Assembly: GCF_019331795.1 (NCBI RefSeq)
Contig: NZ_JAHPZL010000008.1
Coordinates: 464,605 to 528,604, forward strand
DNA length: 64,000 bases
Direction of reading: 5' to 3'
Origin: Austwickia sp. TVS 96-490-7B
GTDB taxonomy: Bacteria > Actinomycetota > Actinomycetes > Actinomycetales > Dermatophilaceae
The notes beneath the pieces were generated by a model. That model ran no database searches. It was not told where the DNA came from and saw only the letters and a list, made by a program, of their open reading frames with translations. Position numbers and translations under genes: made by a program. Positions 26,597-35,581 of the stretch are shown here, in pieces. Each line of letters begins with the position of its first letter. Positions within the stretch are counted from its first letter, which is position 1.

Positions 26597-26634
26597 GGCT
26601 CCCCGGGGCCTGTCACTAACGGTCCCGGGAAGCC
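26597..26634. terminator. bidirectional terminator between guaB1 and the convergent gene
   Basis: GGCT-C-CCCGGG pairs with CCCGGG-A-AGCC around a loop of about 14 bases. It lies four bases past the guaB1 stop and ends four bases before the stop of the convergent gene. Confidence 0.65.
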
Positions 26635-26637
26635 AGG

Positions 26638-28269
26638 TCACCCGCCGTACGTCGTCGTGCGGGTCGGCGGCAGCCAATACGACGCAAGATTGTCCCGCGC
26701 CCGATGTCGAGCACCTGCCTTCGCGCTCGCGAACTCACTGAGAATGCGACGCGTGATGGCGGTGCTGATCCGGGCGGTGTCCGCGTCCGGAGACGTCAGT
26801 CCGCGCGGCCAGCCGAGAGTTCCGGCAGCGAAGATCCCCGCACCAGCGGGATGAGTCGTGTAAAGCCCGGTATATGCCGTGCTCGCGCCCCGACAGTCGA
26901 CGGTGCCGTACGCGACCACCTGTCGTGGCCCCGGCGTGGGCGAACCGGTGTAGGCGCGGTCGATTTCGTTACCGACGACCCCTTTGAGGCGCGTCCCAGC
27001 GACCGCTCCAGTCCCCTGGTAACCCCACCAGGTCGGGTCGGTCACTGTCCAGTCCCCGGCGACTGGATTGCAGTCATAAGCCACTCCGGCCAGTTCGGAC
27101 TCGGCCACCTCGTGTGGGGGGTGACGGAACTTCGTGGTGGCGTTGACCGGATCGCTACCGGCAAGCGGATCTTCAGCGGCGTCTTTTGTCGCATAGATCA
27201 CTCGGGGACGACCATCCCGGCGTCCGGCCACACTCGCCGGACCCGATGCGGCGCCGATCATCCGGATCCGCCAGTACGCCGTGTTCGCCCCGAACGACGC
27301 AAAATTCGTGCCCTGGCTGATAGCCCCGATCATTCGAGCGCGCATCGCCGCGGTCCAGTATTCGCTATGACCTCCGAAGGAGATTCCAGCAGCTCCGTCG
27401 ACCAGGTCGGGTTGCACCGCCAGGTCGTAGTCGGTCACCCAGGCCAGCGGCAGGCCAGATGCTTCTGCGGCACGAATAATCGGTAGATCCATCGAAAAAA
27501 ACTGCCCCGCACCGGATTCAGCGGCGTACGGCCGGTCAAAACTGACTGCCCGAGCTCGGGAGGCCAGGCTGCCGTCTGGGCCGTGATAGAGGCTGTGCCC
27601 TCCCCAGTCGTTGTAAGCCTGATAGGTCAACACTGAGCTGACCAGCAACATCCGTCCCCGAGCGTGTGCGCTCCGCACGGTCAGCGGGACGTATCGAGTC
27701 GCTCCCGCTCCGGGAGAGGTCACCGCGATCAGGTAGGCCCCCTCCGGCCAATCCTTCGTGGGCACGGTGGCACTGCGCGCCCACGGCGCGACATCGGTGG
27801 AGGTCGGTCCAGCCCCGGTGATCTCCGCGGCAGCTTGGCCAAGATCAGTGCTTTTTCCCTGCTCAGATGCTGTGGCCTGTCCGCTCCACAGCTGTCGAGC
27901 GCCAGCCCCGCCGTACTCTCCCATCCGATAGGCGACCACCGTGACCGGTCCGGGTTTGCCGGAGACATAGACTCCCACGTCCTCCCCTGGCCGCACTGAC
28001 ACTCGGTCGAGGAAAGCAGCCAGGCCAGGGCGTCCCCGGAATTTCTCATCGGCGTACCAGTCCTTGTCGCCGGATCTGGCGTTCTCCGCGCGGACCGCTG
28101 CTGACCACCCTGGTGGGTTATCCGTCGTTGTCGTAGCACTGGCGCCAGCGGGAGCCGACTCCCCTGGAGCAGAGGGGGACGGTGAGGGGCCAGAACAGGA
28201 AAGCGCACTTGCGGTGAGCAAGATCAGCGCAACGGCTCGTAGCGCGCGCTGGGGGCGTGAAGGCTGCAC
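26638..28269 (-). CDS. exported protein with N,N-dimethylformamidase beta-subunit-like domain
   Basis: 543 residues with an N-terminal signal sequence (ALRAVALILLTASALSC). A Cys after ALS may be a weak lipobox, so it could be a lipoprotein. A Ser/Thr/Pro linker follows. The body matches the DMFase large-subunit-like domain seen in many actinobacteria: FSMDLPIIRAAEASGLPLAWVTDYDLAVQPDLVDG, SFGGHSEYWTAAMRARM and GTNFASFGANTAYWRIRM, a fold related to glutamine-amidotransferase-like proteins. A beta-sandwich-like stretch (RVSVRPGEDVGVYVSGKPGPVTVVAYRMG) precedes it. Real substrate unknown; formamide hydrolysis should not be assumed. It starts at GTG 28269, downstream of rnpB. Confidence 0.8.
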   Translation of the reverse strand: MQPSRPQRALRAVALILLTASALSCSGPSPSPSAPGESAPAGASATTTTDNPPGWSAAVRAENARSGDKDWYADEKFRGRPGLAAFLDRVSVRPGEDVGVYVSGKPGPVTVVAYRMGEYGGAGARQLWSGQATASEQGKSTDLGQAAAEITGAGPTSTDVAPWARSATVPTKDWPEGAYLIAVTSPGAGATRYVPLTVRSAHARGRMLLVSSVLTYQAYNDWGGHSLYHGPDGSLASRARAVSFDRPYAAESGAGQFFSMDLPIIRAAEASGLPLAWVTDYDLAVQPDLVDGAAGISFGGHSEYWTAAMRARMIGAISQGTNFASFGANTAYWRIRMIGAASGPASVAGRRDGRPRVIYATKDAAEDPLAGSDPVNATTKFRHPPHEVAESELAGVAYDCNPVAGDWTVTDPTWWGYQGTGAVAGTRLKGVVGNEIDRAYTGSPTPGPRQVVAYGTVDCRGASTAYTGLYTTHPAGAGIFAAGTLGWPRGLTSPDADTARISTAITRRILSEFASAKAGARHRARDNLASYWLPPTRTTTYGG

Positions 28270-28341
28270 GATCGATCAGCCTAGAAGAGACAAGACAACC
28301 TGCAGGTACGCCGATCTCGGCGTGGCGTCTCAGACAAGGCG

Positions 28342-28730
28342 GATGAGTCGGCCTGTACGCCGGGTTCTGTCGAGGACGGTCATCCATCTCGGGTGACTGT
28401 TGCCAGCCACCTCCAGCGACCTACCCGTGCACTCGGGCGGGCAGCCCTCAAACGTGCACTGTCTGGTCTTGCTCCGGGTGGGGTTTACCGAGCCACGCCA
28501 GTCACCTGGCGTGCTGGTGGTCTCTTACACGCACCGTTTCACCCTTACCTGTCATCATCACTGGCGTGATCATGACAGGCGGTTTGTTTTCTGTGGCACT
28601 GTCCCGCGGGTCGCCCCGGGTGGCCGCTAGCCACCACCCTGCCCTACGGAGCCCGGACGTTCCTCGGCGACAGACCCTACCGGCCTAAGCCGGGGGTGGC
28701 TGTCGACGCGACCGTCCAGCCGACTCATCC
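28342..28730 (-). ncRNA. rnpB: RNase P RNA (bacterial type A)
   Basis: Read on the minus strand, the RNA starts near 28730 with GGATGAGTCGGCTGG and ends near 28342 with CAGGCCGACTCATC, so the ends pair as the P1 helix. It contains the conserved P4 partner stretches GAGGAACGTCCGGGCTCC near the 5' side and ACAGAACCCGGCGTACAGGCC near the 3' side. GGGTGAAACGGTG and GTAAGAGACCACCAGC of the specificity domain are also present. Catalytic subunit for tRNA 5' maturation. Ends are placed by base pairing, so they may be off by a few bases. Confidence 0.95.
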
Positions 28731-28779
28731 GCGCGGTCATCATAACGCCATCAGCGAGGGATCCGTGACCTCGGCCCGA

Positions 28780-29658
28780 TTAACCGGCTGCTAGGGACAT
28801 ACACCGTGCCACCACTTGCCCCACCCCGTCCTCGTCATGATGGGGAATGACAGCAGATACTTTCGCTGCCACCTGCGGGTGGGCATTAATCGGCGCGAAG
28901 GACAACCCTGACCAGCCCAGCATCGGCAAGTCATTGGGCATATCACCGAACGACCACACCTGCGCAGCGATATGACCTCGATCCTGACACCACCGGGCCA
29001 ATGCCCGAGCTTTGGTCACCTCCGGGGAGGTCAACTCCAACAGCCCAGCTGCGCCCGAGAACGCCAAATGCGCCCGATCCTCCACCACCGCACCCACCAA
29101 GGCATACACCTGGTCACCGGGCACATCCGGGCAGCGCCCCAATAGCTTCCCGCCGCCGCTGCCATCGGCACCGGCGAACCAATCCCGCAGGTCATCGACC
29201 ACCAGGCTGGGATCGTCCCGCGGATCAGCGGCAAAACCTGCCTCCCGCACGAGACCAGTCGAGCTTTCAACCGCTAACACCATCTTCGGGAAATGCTGCT
29301 TCAACCGGGTGACAAGCTCTGTCACTGCTGTCGGGACGAAAGTGTGCTGCTCGACAATGGCACCATCCCCAGCGGACACCACGAACGCCCCATTCGCCGC
29401 GAGAATCACCCCGCCAGCAGGCACCATCGGTGCCACTGCGGTGAGCCATCGAGGCGGTCGGGCTGTCACCATCACATGCTCCCCGCCAGCGAGCAGATAG
29501 CGACGCACGATGTGGCGGGTGAAATCTGAAACGCTTCCGTCAGAGCGCAACAAGGTCCCGTCAAGGTCGGTGGCCAGCACCGCCGGAAAAGCCGCGTGCG
29601 CAATGACCGATTCCCAATCCGCACGTCCCACAAGGTCAGTGGACGTCACTGGCACCAT
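28780..29658 (-). CDS. HAD-superfamily (Cof-type) phosphatase
   Basis: About 292 residues. HAD motif I VLATDLDGTLLRSDG with both catalytic Asp, motif II VMVTARPP, and motif IV FGDMPNDLPML are all present. A C2-type cap lies between them, with GVILAANGAFVV at its start, as in Cof-like sugar-phosphate or nucleotide phosphatases. The start is uncertain: ATG 29658 has GGGGAAGG very close and overlaps the end of the RNB gene by 23 bases; ATG 29676 and TTG 29712 are alternatives. The overlap suggests translation coupled to the ribonuclease. Substrate unknown. Confidence 0.85.
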   Translation of the reverse strand: MVPVTSTDLVGRADWESVIAHAAFPAVLATDLDGTLLRSDGSVSDFTRHIVRRYLLAGGEHVMVTARPPRWLTAVAPMVPAGGVILAANGAFVVSAGDGAIVEQHTFVPTAVTELVTRLKQHFPKMVLAVESSTGLVREAGFAADPRDDPSLVVDDLRDWFAGADGSGGGKLLGRCPDVPGDQVYALVGAVVEDRAHLAFSGAAGLLELTSPEVTKARALARWCQDRGHIAAQVWSFGDMPNDLPMLGWSGLSFAPINAHPQVAAKVSAVIPHHDEDGVGQVVARCMSLAAG

Positions 29659-31189
29659 CCTTCCCCGCGGTTCCATCCTGGTCGCCGCTGCGGGAGGAGT
29701 CGCTGATGACAAAAGAGCTACGTCCCTCTAGGACATCCACCCCGGTCAAGGTGACCTGCACCCGGCTTCCCGGCGCCGCCTGCTGCGGGCATCTCGCCAC
29801 CACAGCCGGGTCGGTGATCTGGACAGTGCAGCCTTCGTCACCACGAGACTCCACGACAACAGCATCCCAACTCCGGCCCACCATTGGCGCCAGGACCGCG
29901 GCTTCAACGGCATCAGTGCAGGCACGCTCCACTGCCCCGGAGAGGCGGCCGCTGGCACTCATCACCTCAGGCAGCTGAGGAAGGGCGTGCCTGGCCCACT
30001 CCGGCACGTCCTCGCCGGCACACAGCGCTGCACAGACCACGAGGCCGAACCGGTCCACGAGACGCCGTAACGGCGCCGTGACATGCGCGTACGGCGCAGC
30101 GAGCGCTGCATGTTCAGTGTGGGTAGGCAGCGTCCCGTCAAAAGGGGTGTATCCGGCGCCGCGGAATAGTGATGTCGCAGCGTGCATCAGCGCCACGTGG
30201 TGGGGGTCGCTGTGATCGAGGTGGCGGAGGAAGGCGCCGTAGGTCTGGCCCTCTGGCCAGTGGACCCCGAGAGCGGTGGCTTGCCTGCGGAACCGGTCCA
30301 TTCGGGTCGTGTCGGGGGCTGGCATGGTGCGCAGGATGCCGATGCCGCCACGCAGCATAATGTCCGCGGCAGACATCCCTGTCAGCAGCGAGATGTGGGC
30401 ATTCCAGTCCTCGACAGGGGCCGGTGGGCGAAACCGGACCTGATATCCGGTCTCGGTGGTGATGACTTCCTGCTCGGGTTTGGGCAGGCTGGCTCCGCCC
30501 CGGCTGATTTCTTGTTCGATGCGCAGCAGCCCGATCTCGGCGAGGAGGAGGAGCATCGGGTCGGCCGTGCCCTGGTCAAGGTCATGTTGGACGCTGCCGT
30601 AGTCGAGTCGAGCAGCGCTACGGATCGTGGCACGTCGTAGATCGACATCAACGGGGAGGCCGTGCGCGTCTAGGGTGATCTGCCACACGAAAGCTGGCCG
30701 GTCTTGCCCTGGAAGCAGGCTGGCGGCACCTTCGCAGAGTCGAGGCGGGTGCAGCGGCGCGGCCCGGTCCGGCAGGTAGATGGTCTCGCCTCGCCGTCGG
30801 GCTTCCTGGTCGATCGCACCGCCGGGGGCAACGAAGGAGGGGACATCGGCGATGGCATATCGCACCAGGTAACCCTGGTCATGTCGTTGCAGGTGCAGCG
30901 CTTGGTCGAGATCCATGCTGCCGGGCGGGTCGATAGTGATGAACGGCAGTCCGGTCATGTCGATCCACGCCGGTGGCTCGCTCTGGGCGGCGCGTTCTGC
31001 TTCCGCGAGGACTTCGGCTGGGAAGTCACCTGGTACGGCGAGGCGGCGACGGATCGCCGCAAACGCTTCCCTCAGCTCGTCATGGTCAGCGTCAGCCCGC
31101 GAGGGTACGTCGGGAATATCCCCGACGCTGAGGGAGCCGTGGGGCTGAGGTGGGTGAGCAGGTCCGAGAACGAGTCGACGCTGAGCCAT
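29636..31189 (-). CDS. RNB-domain ribonuclease (RNase II/R family)
   Basis: 3'-5' exoribonuclease of about 517 residues made almost only of the RNB catalytic domain. Visible: the magnesium-binding signature PFITIDPPGSMDLDQALHL with its Asp cluster, RYAIADVPSFV, LPDRAAPLHPPRLCEGAASLLPG and the terminal YAHVTAPLRRLVDRFGLVV. It lacks the CSD domains of full RNase R at the N-terminus and has only a short S1-like C-terminal part (GCTVQITDPAVVARCPQQAAPGSRVQVTLTGVD). ATG 31189 has AGGG nine bases upstream. It probably shares a transcript with the HAD gene downstream. Confidence 0.9.
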   Translation of the reverse strand: MAQRRLVLGPAHPPQPHGSLSVGDIPDVPSRADADHDELREAFAAIRRRLAVPGDFPAEVLAEAERAAQSEPPAWIDMTGLPFITIDPPGSMDLDQALHLQRHDQGYLVRYAIADVPSFVAPGGAIDQEARRRGETIYLPDRAAPLHPPRLCEGAASLLPGQDRPAFVWQITLDAHGLPVDVDLRRATIRSAARLDYGSVQHDLDQGTADPMLLLLAEIGLLRIEQEISRGGASLPKPEQEVITTETGYQVRFRPPAPVEDWNAHISLLTGMSAADIMLRGGIGILRTMPAPDTTRMDRFRRQATALGVHWPEGQTYGAFLRHLDHSDPHHVALMHAATSLFRGAGYTPFDGTLPTHTEHAALAAPYAHVTAPLRRLVDRFGLVVCAALCAGEDVPEWARHALPQLPEVMSASGRLSGAVERACTDAVEAAVLAPMVGRSWDAVVVESRGDEGCTVQITDPAVVARCPQQAAPGSRVQVTLTGVDVLEGRSSFVISDSSRSGDQDGTAGKDGASDVH

Positions 31190-31244
31190 GCACACACCCT
31201 ACGAGGCTCCAGCCGCCAGTGATCTGTCCAGGTTGCCAGTCCGG

Positions 31245-32468
31245 TCAGCCCCGCAGATGAGAGGTGTCGTTGACGAATTCGACCAGGACGCCGCCGTCGG
31301 ACCAGGTCCGCAGCGAGGTGAGCGATGCCGGGGACATCGCCATCGACCATGGTGATGTGAGGCCGATCACCTCGGCGAGCACGATCAGCATCGCAGCCCG
31401 GTGACCGACGACGACGACCGGGCGGCCGTCATCGAGAGCATCGCGGACTAGGTCGTCGTAGGCCTGCAGCACCCTGGAACGCAGGTCGCAGCGGGATTCC
31501 CCGCCGGGACGAGCGTAGGTGTCATCGGAGCGCAGCTGCGCATAGCCATCAGCATCCTGGGCGCATACCTGGGCGACGGTGTGCCCCTCCCAGTCACCGA
31601 ATGATTGCTCATCCCAACGGTCGTCGACCTCTGGGGTGACTCCTAACCGAGCCGCGACCGCTGCGCCAGTTTGTCTCGCGCGGGCCAGCGATGAGGTGAC
31701 TACCCGGATTGGTCCGTCGCCGAGGAACCCAGCAACAGCCACTGCCGCAGCATGCGCCTGACGGGTACCTTCAGGCGTCAGCGGGGAGTCAGTGCCATCC
31801 CGGCCATCGAGCAGACCAGCCTGGGTGGCTTCGGTAAGGCCATGTCTGACCAGGACGATTCGAGCTGGCTTGGCTGACATGTCAGGTGCTCGGGGGGTGA
31901 TCCTGGCACGTCCGGTCAGACCATCCGTAGGCACAAGGGGCGGTGTTTCCTCGGCGAGTTCAGTGAGCTGTCCCTCGCTCGGTGGGGCCTGATCAGAGGA
32001 GAGCGGTGCTGTTAGCTCATGATTTCGGTCGATGGTCCGGCCGTCCATGCCGTCGTTGGACAATGCGTCAGCAGCTTTATTGTGGGCTCGCGGGACCCAG
32101 GTCAAGGTCACCGTGCCTCCGGCTTGGCGTCGCCGGGCCACGAGCTCACGGGCTTGAGATGCCAGCCGTTTCATGTCCTCGTGCTTGATTTTCCATCGAC
32201 CGGACATCTGCTCGATGACCAGTTTGGAATCCATGCGGACTTCGACATCGGCTGAAGGAGCGATCTCCTCTGCTGCTTCTAGGCCCGCGATCAGCCCGGA
32301 ATATTCAGCGACATTGTTACTGGCCGTCCCCAATGGTGCTGCTCGTTCAGCCAAGAGGTGCCCAGTCGCCGCGTCTCGCACGAGTGCGCCATACCCGGCG
32401 ACACCGGGGTTCCCTCTAGACCCACCGTCTGCTTCGACGATGACCGGTCTGTCCATCTGGTCGGTCAC
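31245..32468 (-). CDS. bifunctional RNase HI / histidine phosphatase
   Basis: 407-residue fusion as in M. tuberculosis Rv2228c. The N-terminal RNase HI domain (about 8-145) has EADGGSRGNPG with the first catalytic Asp, NNVAEYSGLIAGLEAA with Glu, RMDSKLVIEQMSGRWKIKH with Asp and HNKAADALSNDGM with the final Asp. An acidic linker leads to a phosphoglycerate-mutase-type domain (about 205-405) with the RHG motif IVLVRHGLTEA and the second catalytic His in VVVVGHRAAM. The Rv2228c phosphatase half is reported to act on alpha-ribazole or acid phosphates; for this protein that is inference. It follows the zinc-ribbon gene by 60 bases. Confidence 0.93.
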   Translation of the reverse strand: MTDQMDRPVIVEADGGSRGNPGVAGYGALVRDAATGHLLAERAAPLGTASNNVAEYSGLIAGLEAAEEIAPSADVEVRMDSKLVIEQMSGRWKIKHEDMKRLASQARELVARRRQAGGTVTLTWVPRAHNKAADALSNDGMDGRTIDRNHELTAPLSSDQAPPSEGQLTELAEETPPLVPTDGLTGRARITPRAPDMSAKPARIVLVRHGLTEATQAGLLDGRDGTDSPLTPEGTRQAHAAAVAVAGFLGDGPIRVVTSSLARARQTGAAVAARLGVTPEVDDRWDEQSFGDWEGHTVAQVCAQDADGYAQLRSDDTYARPGGESRCDLRSRVLQAYDDLVRDALDDGRPVVVVGHRAAMLIVLAEVIGLTSPWSMAMSPASLTSLRTWSDGGVLVEFVNDTSHLRG

Positions 32469-32528
32469 GCTTCACCTTTCACCGCACCATCACGGGAGTG
32501 CTTCGGCTGACACAGCCGAAGCGAATAT

Positions 32529-33263
32529 CTACAGACCGGATTCGGCGGTGCGCACCAGGATGCGACGGCACTCCTCACAGCGCACCACCTCGTCGACCGG
32601 GGCTTTTTTGATGCGAGCGACATCGTCACCGAGCAGTTCCAACCGGCATCCCTCGCATCGACGGTGGAGGACCGCAGCTGCGCCCATCCCGGTCTGCGCC
32701 AGGATCTTCTCGTAGAGAGCCAAAAGGTCATCGCCGATCAACGGGGTCATGTCAGCGCGACGACGCCGTACCTGCTCTGCTTCGGTCTCCAACGCAGATC
32801 GCGCTTCGTCGCGCACGGCGACGGCTTCGGCGAGTTCTGTGGCGACGTCGTGGAGGCAACCCTCGACATAGGCGACGAGTCCAGCGGTGGCTTCAGCCCG
32901 TTCCATGACGTCGAGCTGGTCGTCCTCCAAAGCGGCCTGCCGTCGTGTCAATGACTCCAACTCATGCTGCAGGGACAGAGCTTCCTTCGCCGACACCCCC
33001 GCATCCAAGCGGGCCTGGTCACGGGCCATTCGATCCCGCACCACCTGGACGTCTGCTTCAGCTTTTGTGACCTCACGACTCACGTCCGACGCCTGCATCT
33101 TGGCTTTGACCAGGTCGGACTCCGCAGCGTTGCGTGCGCGGGAGAGCTCGTCAACGCGCTGTTGAGCGGGCAGTTTGGCCAGCCGATGGGCGATTTGCGC
33201 CAATCGAGTGTCCAGGGCCTGCAGATCCAACAGACGTAGTTGCCGTTCGTGTTCGGCCTTCAC
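32529..33263 (-). CDS. C4-type zinc-ribbon, coiled-coil protein
   Basis: 244 residues: a long coiled coil (about 1-180, with heptad-like Leu, Glu and Arg content) and a C-terminal zinc ribbon with two CxxC knuckles, RRCEGCRLEL and VRCEECRRIL. It is the counterpart of Rv2229c; homologues resemble flagellar/RecF-associated zinc-ribbon proteins but function is unknown. It starts with GTG 33263 and overlaps the nif3 stop (GTGA), so translation is coupled. The order nif3, zinc ribbon, RNase HI is conserved in actinobacteria. Confidence 0.9.
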   Translation of the reverse strand: MKAEHERQLRLLDLQALDTRLAQIAHRLAKLPAQQRVDELSRARNAAESDLVKAKMQASDVSREVTKAEADVQVVRDRMARDQARLDAGVSAKEALSLQHELESLTRRQAALEDDQLDVMERAEATAGLVAYVEGCLHDVATELAEAVAVRDEARSALETEAEQVRRRRADMTPLIGDDLLALYEKILAQTGMGAAAVLHRRCEGCRLELLGDDVARIKKAPVDEVVRCEECRRILVRTAESGL

Positions 33264-34192
33264 CGAAGTCCTCCCTGGTCGATCCCTGTCGTCCCGGGCA
33301 CGTCATCGGGTCCGGCGGTGCCCACGACGAATGTCCATGGGTCGGTGATGATACGGCTCACAAAGGTGTCGACCTCGGCGCCGCGAGGGCCCAGACCGTC
33401 GATGATGCGGCGCCCAGCCTCCTCCAGCCAGAGCCATTCGGTGGCGAAATGGCCAGCGTCCACGAGGTACGGCGGCCCGCCTCGGGATTCCTCCCGGGAT
33501 TCCACCACAGGATGGTGGCGTAGATCAGCGGTGACATAGACGTCGGCGCCGCTGCGGCGTACCTCGTCGAGCAGGGAGTCTCCCGCGCCGCCAACGACCG
33601 CGACAGTAGTCACTGGTGCCTGTGGCGGTCCGGAGACACGGACGCCGACGGGGGTAGCTGGTAACGCCGAAGCAAGCCGAGATGCGAACTCCGCGAGACT
33701 GATCGACTCGCCCAGACTGCCGATGCGCCCCATCGGACGGCCTTCTTCCAGAGTTAAGGGGCGCATCTGCGTGACCCCCGCCGCCTGGGCTAGGGCGGTG
33801 CAGACCCCAGGCTCAGCGACATCGGCGTTGGTGTGCGCTGTCACCAAGGCCATGTCCGCAACGATCAGGGCCGTCACTGCGGCGCCCTTGGCCGTATGAG
33901 TAGCCAGAGAGTGCACCCCCCGCAGCAGCAGTGGGTGGTGGGTCATCAAAAGGTCAGCGCCAGCAGCGCGAGCTTCCTCAATCACCTCTAGCGTTGGATC
34001 GACGGCCAGATGGATCCGACGAATGGGCTGGTCCAAGTCACCGGTGACGACACCCACCCGATCCCACGACTGAGCGCTGTCCTTCGGGTAAAGCTCCTCA
34101 ATCACCTGGAGGACATCACGTAGGAGCACGTCTCCGGGTGCGTCTCCGCTCGGCCCGTACGGAGGTACGGCATGGTCCGGTACGTCACTCAC
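33260..34192 (-). CDS. Nif3-like dinuclear metal-centre protein
   Basis: 310-residue member of the NIF3/DUF34 family (GTP cyclohydrolase I type 2-like), thought to be a metal-insertion or metallohydrolase protein. Metal ligands are visible in LLMTHHPLLLRGVHSL (His pair), NADVAEPGVCTALAQ (Asp) and, near the C-terminus, LVDAGHFATEWLWLEE (His and Glu). GTG 34192 begins only one base after the discriminator base of the upstream tRNA-Val, leaving no room for a leader; a GTG inside the N-terminal region (near VLLRDVLQ) is the alternative start. Confidence 0.88.
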   Translation of the reverse strand: MSDVPDHAVPPYGPSGDAPGDVLLRDVLQVIEELYPKDSAQSWDRVGVVTGDLDQPIRRIHLAVDPTLEVIEEARAAGADLLMTHHPLLLRGVHSLATHTAKGAAVTALIVADMALVTAHTNADVAEPGVCTALAQAAGVTQMRPLTLEEGRPMGRIGSLGESISLAEFASRLASALPATPVGVRVSGPPQAPVTTVAVVGGAGDSLLDEVRRSGADVYVTADLRHHPVVESREESRGGPPYLVDAGHFATEWLWLEEAGRRIIDGLGPRGAEVDTFVSRIITDPWTFVVGTAGPDDVPGTTGIDQGGLR

Positions 34193-34193
34193 G

Positions 34194-34266
34194 TGGGCCC
34201 GGCCGGGTTCGAACCGACGACAACCGCGGTGTAAACGCGGTGCTCTACCAACTGAGCTACAGGCCC
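34194..34266 (-). tRNA. tRNA-Val (anticodon TAC)
   Basis: Read from 34266 downwards it forms a complete cloverleaf: acceptor GGGCCTG paired with CGGGCCC, D arm GCTC-GAGC, anticodon stem CCGCG/CGCGG around TTTACAC, and a GTCGG-TTCGAAC-CCGGC T arm. The anticodon is UAC. CCA is not encoded. The discriminator is A at 34194, and the nif3 start codon begins at 34192. Confidence 0.95.
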
Positions 34267-34347
34267 TTGCCGGTCACAGACCGGCGGCGTCGGTCCATTG
34301 TGCCAGCTCGGCGGCCCGGTACCAACCGCGCCGTCTCAGATACGTCG

Positions 34348-34821
34348 TCAACTCGCCAGGGCAGCCACCGCCGCATCAACCCCGGAGAAGTCCCGTGCTG
34401 TGCCTCGATCCTCCATCAGCGACCAGAAAATCTTGCCGTCCTGACCGATCAGGAAGGTGCCGCGTCGCGCAGCGCCGTCCTGATCGTCGAAGACACCGTA
34501 TCGGCGGGCCACCTCGCCATGCGGCCAGAAATCTGACAACAGCGGGAAGAAAAAGCCCTCGGCGTCGTCCCACGCCCGCAGGGCGTACATCGGATCGCAG
34601 GAGATCGCCACGAAGTGAACCCCGGGATGGTCGAAACGCTCCCGCTCATCCCGGAGCTCACGCAACTCACCGGTGCAAATCCCAGAGAAAGCAAACGGGA
34701 AGAACACCACGAGGAGAGGGCGCTGCGCAATCAGGACGGAAGAGTGCATCACCCGCCCGTACTGATCGCTCAGAACGAACTCGGGAGCCCAGTCACCGGG
34801 AGACACCACGCCAGAAGTCAT
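34348..34821 (-). CDS. ahpE: AhpE-type peroxiredoxin
   Basis: One-cysteine peroxiredoxin of 157 residues that reduces peroxides and peroxynitrite in the cytosol. The peroxidatic site FPFAFSGICTGEL contains Cys49 with Pro and Thr of the P-x3-T-x2-C-like environment; no resolving Cys partner is obvious apart from one in ISCDPMYALRAW. Length and sequence fit M. tuberculosis AhpE (Rv2238c). It follows the DUF3052 gene, as Rv2238c follows Rv2239c, with a tandem 16-bp duplication in between. The start is ATG 34821. Confidence 0.92.
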   Translation of the reverse strand: MTSGVVSPGDWAPEFVLSDQYGRVMHSSVLIAQRPLLVVFFPFAFSGICTGELRELRDERERFDHPGVHFVAISCDPMYALRAWDDAEGFFFPLLSDFWPHGEVARRYGVFDDQDGAARRGTFLIGQDGKIFWSLMEDRGTARDFSGVDAAVAALAS

Positions 34822-34867
34822 GGGGCAAGCGTGGCAGAACCACCCCCAACGAGCATCTCGGCGCGAT

Positions 34868-34899
34868 GACCTCTCAGATCAGCGACCTCTCAGATCAGC
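34868..34899. repeat. perfect 16-bp tandem duplication
   Basis: GACCTCTCAGATCAGC occurs twice head to tail at 34868-34883 and 34884-34899. The second copy contains the TGA stop of the DUF3052 gene; both lie in the leader of ahpE. Confidence 0.9.
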
Positions 34900-35314
34900 G
34901 CCGAGCTGACTTGGGAGCAACCAGCCGCGTGGCCGACCATTCCGACGTCAGGTTCAGACTCGCCGATGCTTGCAGCCCGGCAGTCGTAGCCGCTTCGGCA
35001 ACATCACTGGCATCCACCTCACCCGGTCGCCCCACCTTCGGGGTGAGCAACACGATGAAGCCTTGTTCTTCCATGGTGGTCAACGCATCGACCAAGGCAT
35101 CGGTGAGATCGCCGTCATCGTCACGCCACCACAGGAGGACCGCGTCGACGACATCGTCGTACTCCTCGTCCTCCAACGGGACCTGCAGGATGTCCTCGAT
35201 CTGCCCCCGAAGCTCGTCGGCAACATCGTCGTCGTAACCGAGCTCCAGCACCACCTGCTTCGGCATAAAGCCGAGCTTGGCCACCGCACCGGCATTCGCC
35301 GCGGTCAGGCCCAC
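34895..35314 (-). CDS. DUF3052 family protein
   Basis: 139-residue actinobacterial protein, counterpart of Rv2239c and of Streptomyces proteins annotated DUF3052. Typical words are KLGFMPKQVVLELGYDDDVADELRGQIEDI, DDVVDAVLLWWRDDDGDLTDALVDALTTMEEQGFIVLLTPKVGRPGEVDASDVAEAATTAGLQ and the basic tail RLVAPKSARR. It is strongly acidic in the middle. It starts with GTG 35314 behind a near-perfect AAGGAGGT site. It diverges from aceE. Function unknown; a link to the adjacent dehydrogenase is not established. Confidence 0.88.
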   Translation of the reverse strand: MGLTAANAGAVAKLGFMPKQVVLELGYDDDVADELRGQIEDILQVPLEDEEYDDVVDAVLLWWRDDDGDLTDALVDALTTMEEQGFIVLLTPKVGRPGEVDASDVAEAATTAGLQASASLNLTSEWSATRLVAPKSARR

Positions 35315-35581
35315 GCGCGCACCTCCTTCACTTGCCGCTGTCCGGTGACAGCAGCCATGTACGTGCCGATAAGTTCATCGGTTCCTGGTCGATTGCGCAA
35401 GCACCCTCGCTGGAACTGCTCCCCTGGACCCGGGTTTTGGCACCCCCTGAGCCCCCCGTATCGCTTCTGCCACACGGATTTCCAAGCATGCCCGGCCGTC
35501 CGAGAGGGCCGCATGTGACCTTTGTCCTGTCGTGATGGAAGGATAGGACTTACGCCAACCTGCCTGACGGAAGGACCCCAC

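Noticed and set aside
28342-28730. Coding frames across the rnpB region
   Set aside because: The sequence folds as RNase P RNA with its universally conserved stretches, so the open frames are accidental.
29012-29500. 162-codon plus-strand frame opposite the HAD phosphatase
   Set aside because: Composition of a shadow frame; the HAD motifs on the other strand are clear.
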